A stretch of DNA of 64,000 nucleotides from Podocnemis expansa (taxonomy: Eukaryota; Chordata; Testudines; Podocnemididae). The notes beneath the pieces are model-generated. The model did not search any database and was not told the origin of the DNA. It saw only the letters and a list, made by a program, of their open reading frames with translations. Each line of letters opens with the position of its first letter. The stretch's first letter is position 1. Positions 13,610 through 25,500 of the stretch are shown one piece after another. Location: contig ML681963.1 of assembly GCA_007922195.1 (NCBI GenBank), positions 58,091,361-58,155,360 of the forward strand, written 5' to 3'. Made by a program: the position numbers and the translations under genes.

Positions 13610-14045
13610 AGTGGTCTTGGCCAGATTCCCTCTCAGCAATGTGGAAAGTGCTTCGACAATGCAGAATAATAGTACCAAACCTCCAGCACTCTGCGTTTGC
13701 TCTCTTCATACTCAGAGATAGGAGCAATTTTAGAAGCTGCACTGAGTCTCCTTTGCAATTTGGCTTTGAATTATAAGTGCCAATGCAGGTAACTATACCT
13801 ACCATATTCCCCATGCAAAGGAAATAACATGTTTTAAACTACAACTGCCTAGGAGCAAAAAAGCATCTGGTACCACAATGCTGGATGAACCTCTTATGGA
13901 CACTCCCTGGGATTCCAAGGTTGAGTTCTGTGTAGCTGAGAGCTTGCCTGTTTCTGATATGTCTTTAGTTTTGGTTAAGGAAAGGAGACTGGCTTCTCCC
14001 ATCTTCGTAGGTATTCCACCTCCCAGAGAGGCAGTAGCTATGTTA

Positions 14046-14118
14046 ATTTCAAAAGGGATAGCCGTGTTAGTCTAGTCCAGTAAAAAAACAACAAGGAGTT
14101 GTGTGGCACTTTAAGACT
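14046..14118 (+). repeat. SINE-like repeat, 5' fragment
   Basis: TTTCAAAAGGGATAGCCGTG...GTGGCACTTTAAGACTAA is the same family as at 53898. It stops abruptly and abuts another repeat fragment (to about 14225, ending GTGTAAACCAAGCC). Confidence 0.65.
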
Positions 14119-15787
14119 AAGCCTTCCCATTGCCATAGCACTGCCTATACTGGGAGTTCAATTGGTATAACTGCGTCACTCAGGGACATGGCTTTCCCAT
14201 AAACTGCTAGTGTAAACCAAGCCTTTGGGGATGTGCAGTTTTTGATTTACACGTTCCTTGGGGGAAGGCATGTGATTTTATCAAACACAGGCCCGAAGTG
14301 ATGAATCAGGATTCAGAATTAAATTCTAATGCAGGCAGAAAGACGTCTGATTAGATTCTAAACTAACCAACTCTTGTAAAGGCAAGCTGACAAACTCCTT
14401 GCCATTACTCCAGTTCACTAACACTTAGCCAAACTCTTAATAAAGAATGCAATTCTGCTTGGACAGATTCTGAGCAAACCTCTGCCAGAAACGTCCATCA
14501 CTTTGGAGAAAGTGTCAGCCTCAATTAAGCAAAGTAATGTCACTGGAAGATCCAAACCTACTGGGAAGCTACTAAAAGCCTGCTCCTGATTTGCAGGCGA
14601 TTTGTTCCCTTGACAGGTTTATCTCATTACCCAGTTTCCATTTAGTAGGAGTTTTATCGTCTGTAACATTTGTGCATAACAGAGTCACCCAATTAAAATG
14701 TTATTCCCTTTAATGGCTCCGATAGTCACATGTCAGTGTTTGCTGAAGCATGTGTTCCTTTTCTTGAATAAGTTTAAGCCTTTCTCAGCTGTTTCTTTCA
14801 AATAGTTTCACTAGAGACTCCACTGCAAATGGAAGCAGGCTTCATTTGCCACCACTGGACCCTCCTGCTGTTCACATATTGCCGTTCAAGGGCACAAAGA
14901 CCACAGACTACTGAGATGCTGACTATCCTTCAAAATGATCAGTTTGATCAAGCAAGGAGCTGAGCATCTTCAACGCCCACTGACTTCAATCAGAGTTAGC
15001 TCAACACCCTACAGAATCAGCCCTTTATTGCAAATACATCTCCCCTAATAGCTATTGTTAGGAAGCCAATTGCTGTTGCATCTCTCAGCAAACACAAGTT
15101 AGACTTTCCTCTTTGTGCAAATGGTTCTATACCTGGAGCAGCCCATGAGCCTTGAAGTTGTCAGAGAAAATGGGGCCAGCTTCCTCTTGAAGTTAAATCT
15201 TGCTTGATTGTAAATACCCCTGGACAGCTGCTTTTAATGGAATACTAGCAAAATGTTTAGACTATATTTGAGGTATATCAGTTTTTATTGCAGAACCATA
15301 TTTCTCACAAAATTGTCACACACACTTCACATATGTACCATAGGAACACCTACATGCCACACACATACTCCACAATCAAACCACCCACCCACAATTACCT
15401 GCACTGAACTACAGCCACACTTGTTAGTTTGCACAAATGAGGACAGCCATGATCTGTGTTTGCATCAGAGACCACCAAGCTTTGTTTCAATGCTCCAGGA
15501 ACCAGTGTTGTGGTTTCAATACATGGCCCTCTTCACTCTGAGTCACCACTGAACAAGGGCACCAGCTCTGCCAGAAACGTCCAGAAATGATGCAATATTT
15601 TGAACAAACCACAGGCTTCAGAAAAAGACCCCACAAGCCACCTATCTCTAGTGCACATGAGGAAGCTCAGACACCCCAAGCTGGGGCTGCCAGTGCTGAG
15701 GGGTCACCATGCTGTCCATCATGGAGAAGGAATAAGGTACTTCCAGGTTATTTGGGGCATGAATCAGAATCACCACTGAGGAACTGT

Positions 15788-15892
15788 ACACAGAATAAGC
15801 AAGGCGTCCTGTGGCACTTAAAGACTAACAAATAGTACCACAGGACTCCTTGCTTATTTTGCTGAACTAAACTAACATGGCTACCCCTTTGG
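15788..15892. repeat. SINE-like repeat as a fold-back pair
   Basis: A forward piece (AATAAGCAAGGCGTCCTGTG...AGACTAACAAATAG) is followed at once by a reversed 5' piece (TACCACAGGACTCCTTGCTTATT...GGCTACCCCTTTGGAA). The arms of about 23 bp pair with one or two mismatches. Confidence 0.7.
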
Positions 15893-17360
15893 AATGTGGA
15901 CACAGAATGAAGCTGTATTAATGGGACCAGGTGTCAGGGCCAGATTAAGGCAGAGGTTTTAGGGGCTGCAGCTCCAGGCACCAGCCTAAAGCAGAGACCC
16001 TTTACCCCTTTCTAATAATTCATGTGGGTATCAATGATACAGCCAAGAATGATGAACATATCACTGCAGGCCAGGTGGCCCTGAGTAGGAAGATAAAGGA
16101 GTTTGAGGCTCAGGTGGTGTCCTCATCCATCTTTCCTATTTATGGAAAAGTACCAGGTAGAGACTGTCACATTATGGAGACAAATGCATGGCCATGCAGG
16201 TGGTGTCGAAGAGAGGGCTTTGGCTTCTTTGAGCATGGGATGTTGTTCCAAGAGGGAGGACTGCAAGGAATGGATAGGATTCATCTAACAAAGAGAGGGA
16301 AAAACATCTTTGCAGGCAGGCTGGCTAACCTAGCTAGGAGGGCTTTAAATTAGGTTTGAGATGAGTGAGGAAGGAGGACACTGGGAGAAAATGCAAGGAG
16401 GAAGGCACAACTGGGGAAGCAAACAGCTGGGGAAAGTAGGGCAACTGGCACAGTATCTTAGGTGCCTGTACACAAATGCAAAGAGCCTGGGAAACAAGAA
16501 GGAAGTATCTGAAGTCCTGGCACAGTCAAGGAACTATGACATAATTGGAATAACAGAGACTTGACGGGATAGCTTGCATGACTGGAGCACTGCAATGGAT
16601 GGGTATAAATTGTTCAGGAAGGACAGACAGGGAAGAAGAGGTGAAGGAGTAGCACTATATGTAAAGAGTCATATGACTGCTCAGAGCTCCACTATGAAAC
16701 TGGAGGCAAGTTGGTGGAAAGTCTCTGGGTTAGGTTTAGAGGAGAGTGCAACAAGGGTGATGTCATGCAGGGTGTCTGCTATAGACCACCAGACCAGAAA
16801 GATGTGGATGAGGCTTTCTATGGACAACTAGCAGAAGTTTCCAGATCACAGGCCTTGGTTCTCATGGGGGACTTCAATTACTCTGACATCTTCTGGGAGG
16901 GCAATACAGCAGTGCACAGACAATCTAGTAAGTTTTTGAAGAGCAATGAGGACAACTTCCTGGTACAAATACTGGAGGAACCAACTACAGGTCTTGCTCT
17001 TCTTGACCTGCTGCTCACAATCTGAGAAGAATTGATTGGTTAAGTAGTAGTGAACAGCAACCTGGGCAGCAGCATCAACGAGATGGTAGAATTCAGGATC
17101 CTGATGAAAGGAAAGAAGCAGAACATAGAACAATTCTGGACTTCAGAAAAGCAGACTTTGGCTCCCTCAGGGAACTGATGGGCAGGATCCCTTGGGAAGC
17201 TAATCTGAAGAGGAAAGGTGTCCAAGAGAGTTGGCTATATTTTAAAGAAACCTTGTTAAGGGCACAGGAAGGTACCATTCTGATGTGCAGAAAAAATAGC
17301 AAATATGGAAGGCACCCAGCATGGCTTAGCAGAGAACTCTACAGTGAGCTGAAACACAAA

Positions 17361-17775
17361 GGCTATGTCTACACATGCATTGTTATTTCGAAATAAGGAT
17401 TTCAAAATGAGTTATTTCGAAATAAGTTAATTCGAATTAACAAAATGTTAATTCGAATTAAGGGAAAGCCTGCAATCCAAATGGCTGTTATTTCAGAAGG
17501 GATATTTCGAAATAAAGCCGTTTGGACCTGTTGTTTCGAAACAGCTCTTTCGAAACAACAGGTCTACATGGTGTTGTTTTGAAAGAACAGGTCTAAACGG
17601 CTTTATTTCAAAATACCCATTCCGAAATAACGGCTGTTTCGGGGGGGGGGGGGGCAGGTTTAACTTTTTCGAAATGATGATTCTTATTTCAAAAGGACGG
17701 GATCCATCCTTTCGAAATAAGAAAACGTCATGTAGACCTAATTATTTCGAAATAAAAGTGCCGTGTAGACATAAA
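17361..17775. mobile_element. Palindrome-rich MITE (TTTCGAAATAA family) inside the CR1
   Basis: The ends are TATGTCTACAC and GTGTAGACATA as inverted repeats. The interior is packed with self-complementary words such as TTATTTCGAAATAA and TTAATTCGAATTAA, plus a run of 14 G at 17641-17654. No frame of any size is present, so it is non-autonomous. It cuts the CR1 between codons for KHK and the continuation near 17778. The superfamily is not determined. Confidence 0.75.
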
Positions 17776-18429
17776 AGGGAAGCAAGAAGTGGACACTTGG
17801 ACCAATGACTAGGGAGGAGTATAAAGATATTCCTGTGGTCTGCAGGGGTAAAATCATGGAGGCCAAAGGGCAATTAGAGGTGCAGTTAACAAGGGATGTG
17901 AAGGGTAATAGGAAGGGGTTCTACAAGTATTGCACTAACAAGAAAAGGATCAGGGATAGTTTAGGTCCCTTCTTGAATTGCAACCTAATGGTGAATGATG
18001 TGGAAAAAGCTGAAATACTCAAAGCTTTTTTACCTCAGTCTTCACAGGCAGGGTCAGCTCCCAGGCTACTGCATAGGGCAACACAGAATGAAGCAGAGAG
18101 CAGCCCTCACTCATGGAAGATTAAGTTAGAGACTACGTAGAAGTTGGATGTGAACAAATCTATGAGGCCAGATGAACTGCATCTGAGGGTGCTGAGGGAG
18201 TTGGCCAATGTGATTGCAGTGCCACTGGCCATTATCTTTGAAAACTCATGGCAATCAGGGGAGGTCCCAGATGATTGGAAAAAGGCATATAGTATCTATC
18301 TTGAAGAAAATTAAAAAGGGGACTGGGGGAACTACAGACCAATCAGTCTTACCTCAATTCCTGGAAAAATCATGGAACAGGTCCTCAAAGAATCTATTCT
18401 GAAACACTTTGGAGGAAAATACCTAACGA

Positions 18430-18625
18430 CTGCTCTGATTTGCTGTTACTGTATGACCTGATCCTATGTTTTACACCCCCTTGCATTTATTTTCATTCCA
18501 TTCTGTAAGTTCACCCATCTTTGAAGCATCTGACGAAGTAGGATTTTCTCCCACAAAAGCTCATGTGAAAATTATATCTGTTAGTCTTAAAGTGCCACAC
18601 GACTCGTTGTTTTTTTTTTTTTTTA
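18430..18625 (-). repeat. SINE-like repeat (GTGTTAGTC family), reversed copy in CR1
   Basis: The plus strand shows CATCTTTGAAGCATCTGACG, CACAAAAGCTCATG and TCTGTTAGTCTTAAAGTGCC followed by a T-run, the reverse complement of the copies at 25586 and 53898. CR1 reverse transcriptase sequence resumes at AGGAACAGTCAGCATG. Confidence 0.7.
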
Positions 18626-20093
18626 ATCAGGAACAGTCAGCATGTATTCATCAAGGGCAAATCGTGCCTGACCAACCTTATTGCCTTCTGAGATGACTGG
18701 CTTTGTGGGTGTGGGAATAGCCATCAACATGATATACCTTGACTTTAGCAAAGCTTTTTACATGGTTTCCCACATCACTCTTGTCAGCAAGTTGGATGGT
18801 TTGGATGAATGGACCATAAGGTGGATAGAAAGCTGGCTAGATCTCAATGTCTAGTTTGCCAGCAGTTACAAGCAGAGTGCCCCAGGGGGTTGGTCCTGGG
18901 GCCAATTTTGTTCAACATCTTCATTAATTATCTGGATCATGGGCTAGATTGCATGCTCAATAATTTTGTGGATGACACTCGGGGGTGAGGGGGACAGTAA
19001 ACATGCTGGGTAGTAGCAATAGGATTCAGGGAGACTTAGACAAAGTGGAGCAATGGGGGAAGCAACATCTCATGAGGTTCAACAAGGACAGGTGCAAAGT
19101 CCTGCACTTAGAATGGAAAAATCCCATGTACTGCCATAGGCTGGGGACTGACCAACTAATTAGCAACTCTTTAGAAAAGGACCTGGGGGTTATGGTGGGT
19201 GGGAAGCTGAATGAGTCAACAATGTGCTCCTGTTCCTAAAAGGCCAATGGCATATTGGGTTCCATCACCAGGAACATTGCCAACAGATTGAGGGATGTGA
19301 TTACTCCCCTATATGTGGCACTGGTGAGGCCACATCTGGAATATTGTGTCCAGTTTTGGACTCCACACTACAGAAAGGATGCGGACAAATTAGAAAGAGT
19401 CCAGCAATGAAAATGATTAGGGGGCTGGGACACATGACTTACAAGGAGAGACTGAAGGACCTTGGCTTATTTAGTCTGCAGAAAAGAAGATGAGGGGGGA
19501 TTGATAACTACCTTCAACTACTTGTTGGGCTGTTCTAAAGCTGAAGGAGCTAAGCTATTCTCAGTGGTGAAAGGGGACAGAACAAGGAGCAATGGTTTCA
19601 AGTTGCTGCTGGGGGAGGTCTAGATTAGATATTAGGAAAAATTTTTCAACTAGGAAGGTGGCAAAGCACTGGAATCGGTCACCTACGGAGGTGGTGGAAT
19701 CTCCATCTTTCGAAACTTTTAAGACCCAGCTGGATAAAACCCTGGCTGGGATTATTTAGTAGGAGTGGTCATGCTTTTAGCAGGGGGTTGGACTAGACGA
19801 CCTCAAGAGGTCCCTGCAGATCTACTATTCTATGATTCTATGACCCCACAGACCCGCAAAAATCCAGCCCTGGCTCAGGCCAGCACTACACTTAGGAAAG
19901 AAAATGTATTTCAGAGTGTCCAGCCATGGCTCGGAGCTGGGTCTGTGGGACCTCATTAAATTACCTGCCTTGCTACATTCCCAGGCACAAGTCCAGGGCG
20001 GAGCAGGGCAGGAAACATTAACACCACCTGTGGCAAGGTGCAGTTTGGCACCTAGTGATTCCCTCTTGAGCTCCAGCAAACGTAAGTAGTGTG

Positions 20094-20640
20094 CTAGGCA
20101 GGGGGCCTCAGGAACTGGGTGTGAGCTGGGGAAGGGAGAAGAGGAAGGTGCTGGGGATGGGGTCTGGATAGAGGAAGGTGTGCAGGACCAGAAATGAGGT
20201 GCATGGGGCTGTGGGGGGAGCAGGAGAAGGTGTGCAAGAGCAGGTGCAAGATGTGCAGTGTCCAGGGCTGGGAGGGGTCAGGGAAAAGTGTGTGGGGACA
20301 GGGGAAGAGGTACAGGAAGCAGGGTGAGAGGCTCAGGTCGAGCGGGATGGTGCACAGAGTGATGGGGTACAGGGGAAGGTGTGTGGGGCTGGGGGCAAAG
20401 TGCACAAAGCCGGGGGCAGGGAAAAGGGGTCAGGGCCAGAAGTAAATTACATGGGGCCAGGAGACCAGAGGACTGGGGGAAGAGGGGTGCAGGGGGAAGA
20501 GCTGGTGTGCTGAGGCCAAGGGAAGAGAGAGTTGCAGGAAGAGCTCTGGAGAAGGGCAGGCTGGGGGCTGGGAGGGGTTGAGGGAAGAGCTCAGGTGCCA
20601 AGGCAGCCCAGGGCCTCTTAATGCAGCCCTGGGAGGAGTG
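20094..20640 (+). repeat. Degenerate purine-rich tandem repeat upstream of MANEAL
   Basis: Repeating GGGGAAGAGG/AAGGTGTGTGGGGC words of about 20-60 bases make the plus strand almost free of C in places. It gives spurious frames on both strands. Confidence 0.6.
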
Positions 20641-21339
20641 GAGAGAAAACAACAGCTTTGCATATCACAGAAAAACTAAGTGGATGTAAAGATGTTAAGC
20701 GTGACTGACAAGGCCCATGGACTTCAGCCCCACGCAGGTTTCCACTGCCCCCTACAATCTGAGCCAGAACCGCAGTGGGCCATGAGTGCTCAGGAGAATG
20801 GACCTTGCACAGACACAACTGGGGCAGCGGTTGACCTAGGCCCTGGCTGCGTGTGAGAATCCTGCAGGTTTCGCTGGACCGCACACAGGTTGCCCACGCA
20901 GCACCGGTGACATGCAGAGCTCCACGGGACCGGCCGCGTTGGCACCTCTGGAAATGCCTGCGTGGGGGGCAATAGCTCAGCGTGCACTGGCCCATTGCTG
21001 GCTGCAGTGGGGGCAACGAAGCCGTCCCTACCCAAGGACCCCTATGCCAGGGAGCAACAGCTGCCTGTGTCTGCAGAGAGCCGCACACCAGACTTGAGCC
21101 AGGGATTTCCCTAATAACCCCCCTACACCCCGCTTACACCTCCTCTGAATTTCCCAACACCCCCCAGCTGTCAGCTAGCAACAGTGTTATACAGCCCCCC
21201 AAACTCCCTCTACATCCCTCCCCCAATTTCAAGTTCTGGGCACGCTGCTGGCTGTAGCCCGCCCCGTCATCTCAGCCAGGGCTTAGCACAGCTGGTCAGG
21301 CACGGAAGGGGTTAATTCCAAGACCGGCGCCCCCTCCCA

Positions 21340-22250
21340 GCCATGGTGTCGCTGAGACTGTACCATCCAACTGACGGGGGGGGGGGTCTACAACTCAGCC
21401 GCTCGCCCGCAGACCGCTCCGCGAGGATCAGCAGCCGCGCTAGCCCCCCCCGCTGTAGACCGCGCCCGACTTCTCCAGTGGATGGGCTGCTCCAGGCTTG
21501 TGCATTCTGCGTGTGTCGGGCCTGCCCGCGCCCATTCCGGCCGGAGCGCTTCCGGCCGCCGCGGCGTCGTGTCTCTGGGATTCGCTCCGGCGGTGGAAGC
21601 GGGGTGGCGCGGACGGGCGCAGTGGGACGGCCCCGCCTCCCCGCCCCGCCCCGCGAGCCGGGCCCGGAGCCCGCCTGGCCGCGAGCAGCAGCTGGGGCGG
21701 CCCCGCTCCTCTGGCCGCCTCCCGGCCCCACGTGCTGCTCCGCCGGCCCCGGCCCTCCCCGCCGATCAGCTGACAGCCCCTAGCGGCCCCCCCAGGCCCG
21801 ACCCCGCACCCCCAGCCGGCCCCTGCTTCCAGCGCCAGCACCCACCCCTGACACCCCCAGGCGGGAGCAGGCTGCCCCCATGGCTCCCCCATAACCTCAG
21901 GCCTGACCCCCCAAAATCCCCCGGGGCCAACCAGCTGCCCACCCACCCCTCTGGGTCCTGCCCCTTGGCAGCGCCAGCCCTGACCTCTGACGGACCCCGC
22001 CAAGGGCACCCCGCGCCGCCCCCGGTGCGCCCCCAGTGCCATGGCCCGGCTGAGGCGCAGAGCCTGCATTGCCCTCTTTCTCTTCACCCTCTTCATCTTC
22101 GGCACCATGATGGGCCTGCGGACGCTGAAGCCCTCCGACGGCTTCTCCGACCTGGCCCCGGGACTGGAAGTGCTGCCCTTCGCGGAGCGGGGCGAGAAGC
22201 ACTCTGTCTCCCATGAGGCCGTCTCCCAGCTCCTGGTGGCTACCAGCAGT
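21340..22250. promoter_or_regulatory. MANEAL: CpG island promoter of MANEAL
   Basis: The sequence switches abruptly from average composition to very GC- and CpG-rich, densest at about 21400-21760, and stays GC-rich through exon 1. A palindromic E-box CACGTG lies at 21729-21734. This is the typical form of a broad vertebrate promoter. The transcription start cannot be fixed from sequence alone. Confidence 0.65.
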
Positions 22251-22524
22251 GATGTCAAGGCGCTAGCATCCCCTGTGTACTATGACCTGCACATCTTCTA
22301 CTACATGTGGTACGGGAACCCCCGCTTCGAAGGAAAGTACCTGCACTGGGACCATGTCATGGTGCCGCACTGGGACCCCAAGATCTCTGCCAGCTACCCC
22401 AAGGGGCGGCACAGCCCCCCAGAGGACATTGGCTCTAGCTTCTACCCTGAGCTGGGCCCTTACAGCTCCAGGGACCCTGAAGTGCTGGAGGAGCACATGA
22501 ACCAGCTGAGAGCAGCCGCCATTG
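22041..22524 (+). CDS. MANEAL: MANEAL coding exon 1 (signal anchor, start of GH99 domain)
   Basis: The exon encodes residues 1-161 and one base of codon 162. It runs from ATG through the anchor helix and stem into the domain start (FYYMWYG, HWDHVMVPHWDP, GSSFYPELGPYSS). The donor is ATTG|GTAAGG. The exon lies at the downstream edge of a CpG island. A long open frame on the opposite strand here is only a GC-rich shadow. Confidence 0.94.
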
Positions 22525-25500
22525 GTAAGGATGACCTCACATACATTTCATCTTCATCTCACCAGTGTGCCCAAACCCATTTGTAGGTGCTGGATACCAA
22601 AAGGAGCCCCCCCCCCCCACTGCCACCCTACAACCAGCCCAGTGACATCATTGGTGGTCTTCCATATAGTCACAGACCTGCTCCCTAGAATGGAGCCTCA
22701 ATGTTTCAGGCCATCATGGGTACACAAGATAAAGGTTTTTAAAATCTTGGGAAAATAACCCTCAGAAGCCCACTCAGAGAAGATAACATCACAATATCGA
22801 AGAGTCAGGTGGCTATAAATTCCAGAGGGTAACTGTGTTAGTCTAGATCAGGGGGTCTCAAGCTCACAGCCTGTAGGCCACATGCAGCCTCTAAAGTTAT
22901 TTCCTGCAGCCCACAACAACGCTATCATTATCAATAGCAATAATGTTGTATGAAGAGGTTTCAGTGGTGCAGCCCCCCGGGCTAACATATGTCCTCATCA
23001 GGCCCTCATGGTGATTTGAGTTTAAGACCCCTGGTCTAGGTCAGCAAAACAAACAAGGAGGCTTTAATTTAAAAATGCCACAAGATGCATTGTTTGTCCA
23101 TGCGTAGATATTTGCATTTTAATCCAAAGTTTCCTCACAAAGACTACATTGCTTTGTCCTTTTACCCCATGGTGAAGGCCAGATGGTGACAAGGGGTTAA
23201 GTTGCCAGTGGTTCAAGTACCAAGGTGGGGAAGAACAGATAGTTGGGCATACAAGGCAGTAGCTTTAAGAATAATAAGATTAAATTCAGTAAAGGAAAAT
23301 TGAGGCTGAATAACAAGGAGAGTGTATTTTTTATTGTTTCTCAAAATACTTACCTGCATGCTTCAGTTTACTCATGTGAGCACTCATGCTGATCCTGAGG
23401 GGTGTTTGCAGCATGGGGGTGCACAGTTACAAACCCAGGCCATTAAATGGGACTTTGGTTGAACACAGGGATTAGAGAAACTCATTCTACAAAGTAGAGT
23501 AAAACGCTTTCAAGAATTCAGGACCTCTGAGGCATGGGAGCCTCCTGCTCTCTGGCACTGTGCTGCCACCATCATCTCTTCATGTAGTATTGAGTGCGGG
23601 AATTTTTGTCTTGTCAATTTCCCATCCAAGTACAGGCCCAGCTCCACTTGCTTTCAAGATCAGGTGGGCTCACAGCACTAAGGCAGTCTGTTTTGATCTG
23701 ATTCATGCTACCCTAAATATCAAAACTGCCTCCAGTGCAGTGAGAATTGCATAAACTTTAGTCAATATCCCTTTTTTGTTTGTAATAAAATAATGGGAAG
23801 TCGGTTTGTGACAGTTCATCCTAAGTCAGCCATGCAGTAGAGTGGCTTTGTTTGCTGAGGATTTAATCTCATAGTTCTCCAACACCTGAGAAGCAGCTGG
23901 CTCGTTTGGGCCTGTTAAACTCAGATGAAATTTCAGCACCCCAAGCTATGGACAGCTCCATAATTAAATTACAGGCTCCGGGAAAACCTCCTTTAAAGCT
24001 AGATGCTTTTGCCTTAGGAAAGGTCACAGGTTACATTGTTCCGGTGGTCCATGAATTAACCCTTTCCTTTTCAAATGCTATGTCTTTGGGGAGTAATGGG
24101 ATTTTAAAACCTTATGTGGCAGATCTTAATACAGGGCAGTGTCTGTCCACACCCACTAGCTCAGACCCTTAGAGCTGGCCCCATCTGCAGAACTCTGCCA
24201 TGGGGAATGTTGTCGAGAAGAAGGTTCAGGCTGTAGCTTCAGCCTGAGGAATTCTCAAGCTGTTACCCTGCTACTAATTATACTTTAATGTGTGGACATT
24301 CTGCAACTCTTTGTGAACAACTATAACTATCTCCCTACATCTAGACATCAGAAGGGGATCAGGGCTAGGTCAAGCCAGTGGTTTACACCTTCCTCTTTTA
24401 AGGGGCCCCTTACTAAACCTGAGACATAATTGCTGACAACTAGGCTTAAAGGACTCTGCAGTTTTTAGAATGACATGCAATAAGGTCAGGTTCTGATGCT
24501 CCATGGGAGAGGCAGAAGGCAGGCAGTGTTTAAATATCAATCCATTTAGCTGATCTCTGTCTGCAACTTGTTGCAGGAGTCCTGGTTTTGTCTTGGTACC
24601 CACCTGGCCTGGCAGATGATAATGGGGAACCATCAGATAATCTTGTGCCATATATCTTGGATGCTGCACACAGATATGCCATAAAGGTAAGGCTGCTCAG
24701 AGCTATTAAACTAATTGTTCAAATGAGGCAGGAGTTGCCACTGTGCTTCTCCGGCAGGAGCCTGCTCTGCAGTCTCAGGTGCTTGGTGCTATTTATAACA
24801 GTTGGTCCTGGGAAGCAGTGGGGATTCTTTGTTTTGCAACAGCCAAAGCACAAACAAGCAGCCTTTCATGAGGGGGAATTACAGCTTGTTCTCATAACAT
24901 TAAAACTAATCCAGACAAGCAACCATAAAAACCATTCTTGCACTGGCTCCTGGGGTTGGCTACCTGCCCTCATATGATGGAACAGATCAAGGCCTGCTTC
25001 CTGGGATGGAATGGCCTAAACAGCTTCTGACTGCTCTGTTGTGAATGGACACTATGACCTCTTCAAAGGGTCTTGAACCTATTTGACTATGTCCCTAGAA
25101 ACCTGCACACCCAGAAAAGCATGTACTGTAAGATCACTGTCACCATAGCTCTATGATTTATTTTGTAGGTTGCATTCCACATCCAGCCCTACAAAGGACG
25201 TGATGACCACACGGTGCATGAGAACATTAAATACATCATAGACAAGTAAGTGCTTGGTCTTCAGTAGCTGCCCAAAGTACATATTCCAAGCCCAACTCTG
25301 TACTGAACTACAAAGCAGAGTTTTGAGCCAACCAGGTCTGTCTTACACTAAAGTCTTGCTCCTCTGTATGTGAATTAAATAAGTTGTGCTGCACAGCATT
25401 GTAGCAGACAAATTTAATAGCATCAATACCAGAAACAGCTCCAAGCTCACACAGAGCAGAAAGCTGTAATTAGACCCCAGAATGCTCACTCTCAAGCCAC

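Larger units (their letters stand above)
13610..16009. other. Intergenic sequence with small repeat fragments
   Basis: Besides the SINE-like pieces at 14046 and 15788, the parts at 14957-15025 (GAGCTGAGCATCTTCAACGC) and 15932-15990 (CAGGGCCAGATTAAGG) look like relics of dispersed turtle repeats. No gene is seen. Confidence 0.45.
16010..19842 (+). mobile_element. CR1 LINE, 5'-truncated and decayed, with two insertions
   Basis: The left part (16010-16353) reads IHVGINDTA...HLTKRGKNIFAGRLA, the esterase-like end of CR1 ORF1. ORF2 follows: an endonuclease domain (YTNAKSL, NYDIIGITET, CYRPPDQ, LMGDFNY at 16450-17025), then reverse transcriptase pieces ([13 protein letters not shown] at 18345; DFSKAF at 18742) and the 3' UTR with GGTTGGACTAGACGACCTC ending in ATTCTATGATTCTATGA at 19825-19842. 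Several stops break the frames; one replaces the tryptophan after GITET at 16562. A MITE (17361-17775) and a reversed SINE (about 18430-18625) interrupt it. The element is dead. Confidence 0.88.

Noticed and set aside
16846..17302. Minus-strand frames across the CR1
   Set aside because: They are antisense of the CR1 endonuclease region.
1..20000. EPHA10 exons, expected to the left of MANEAL by synteny
   Set aside because: No ephrin-receptor ligand-binding or kinase sequence was found on either strand. The gene probably lies further left.
21440..22258. 272-codon minus-strand frame overlapping MANEAL exon 1
   Set aside because: It lies in a CpG island where stops are rare and is antisense to a conserved exon. 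It shows low-complexity Gly/Arg/Ala composition.
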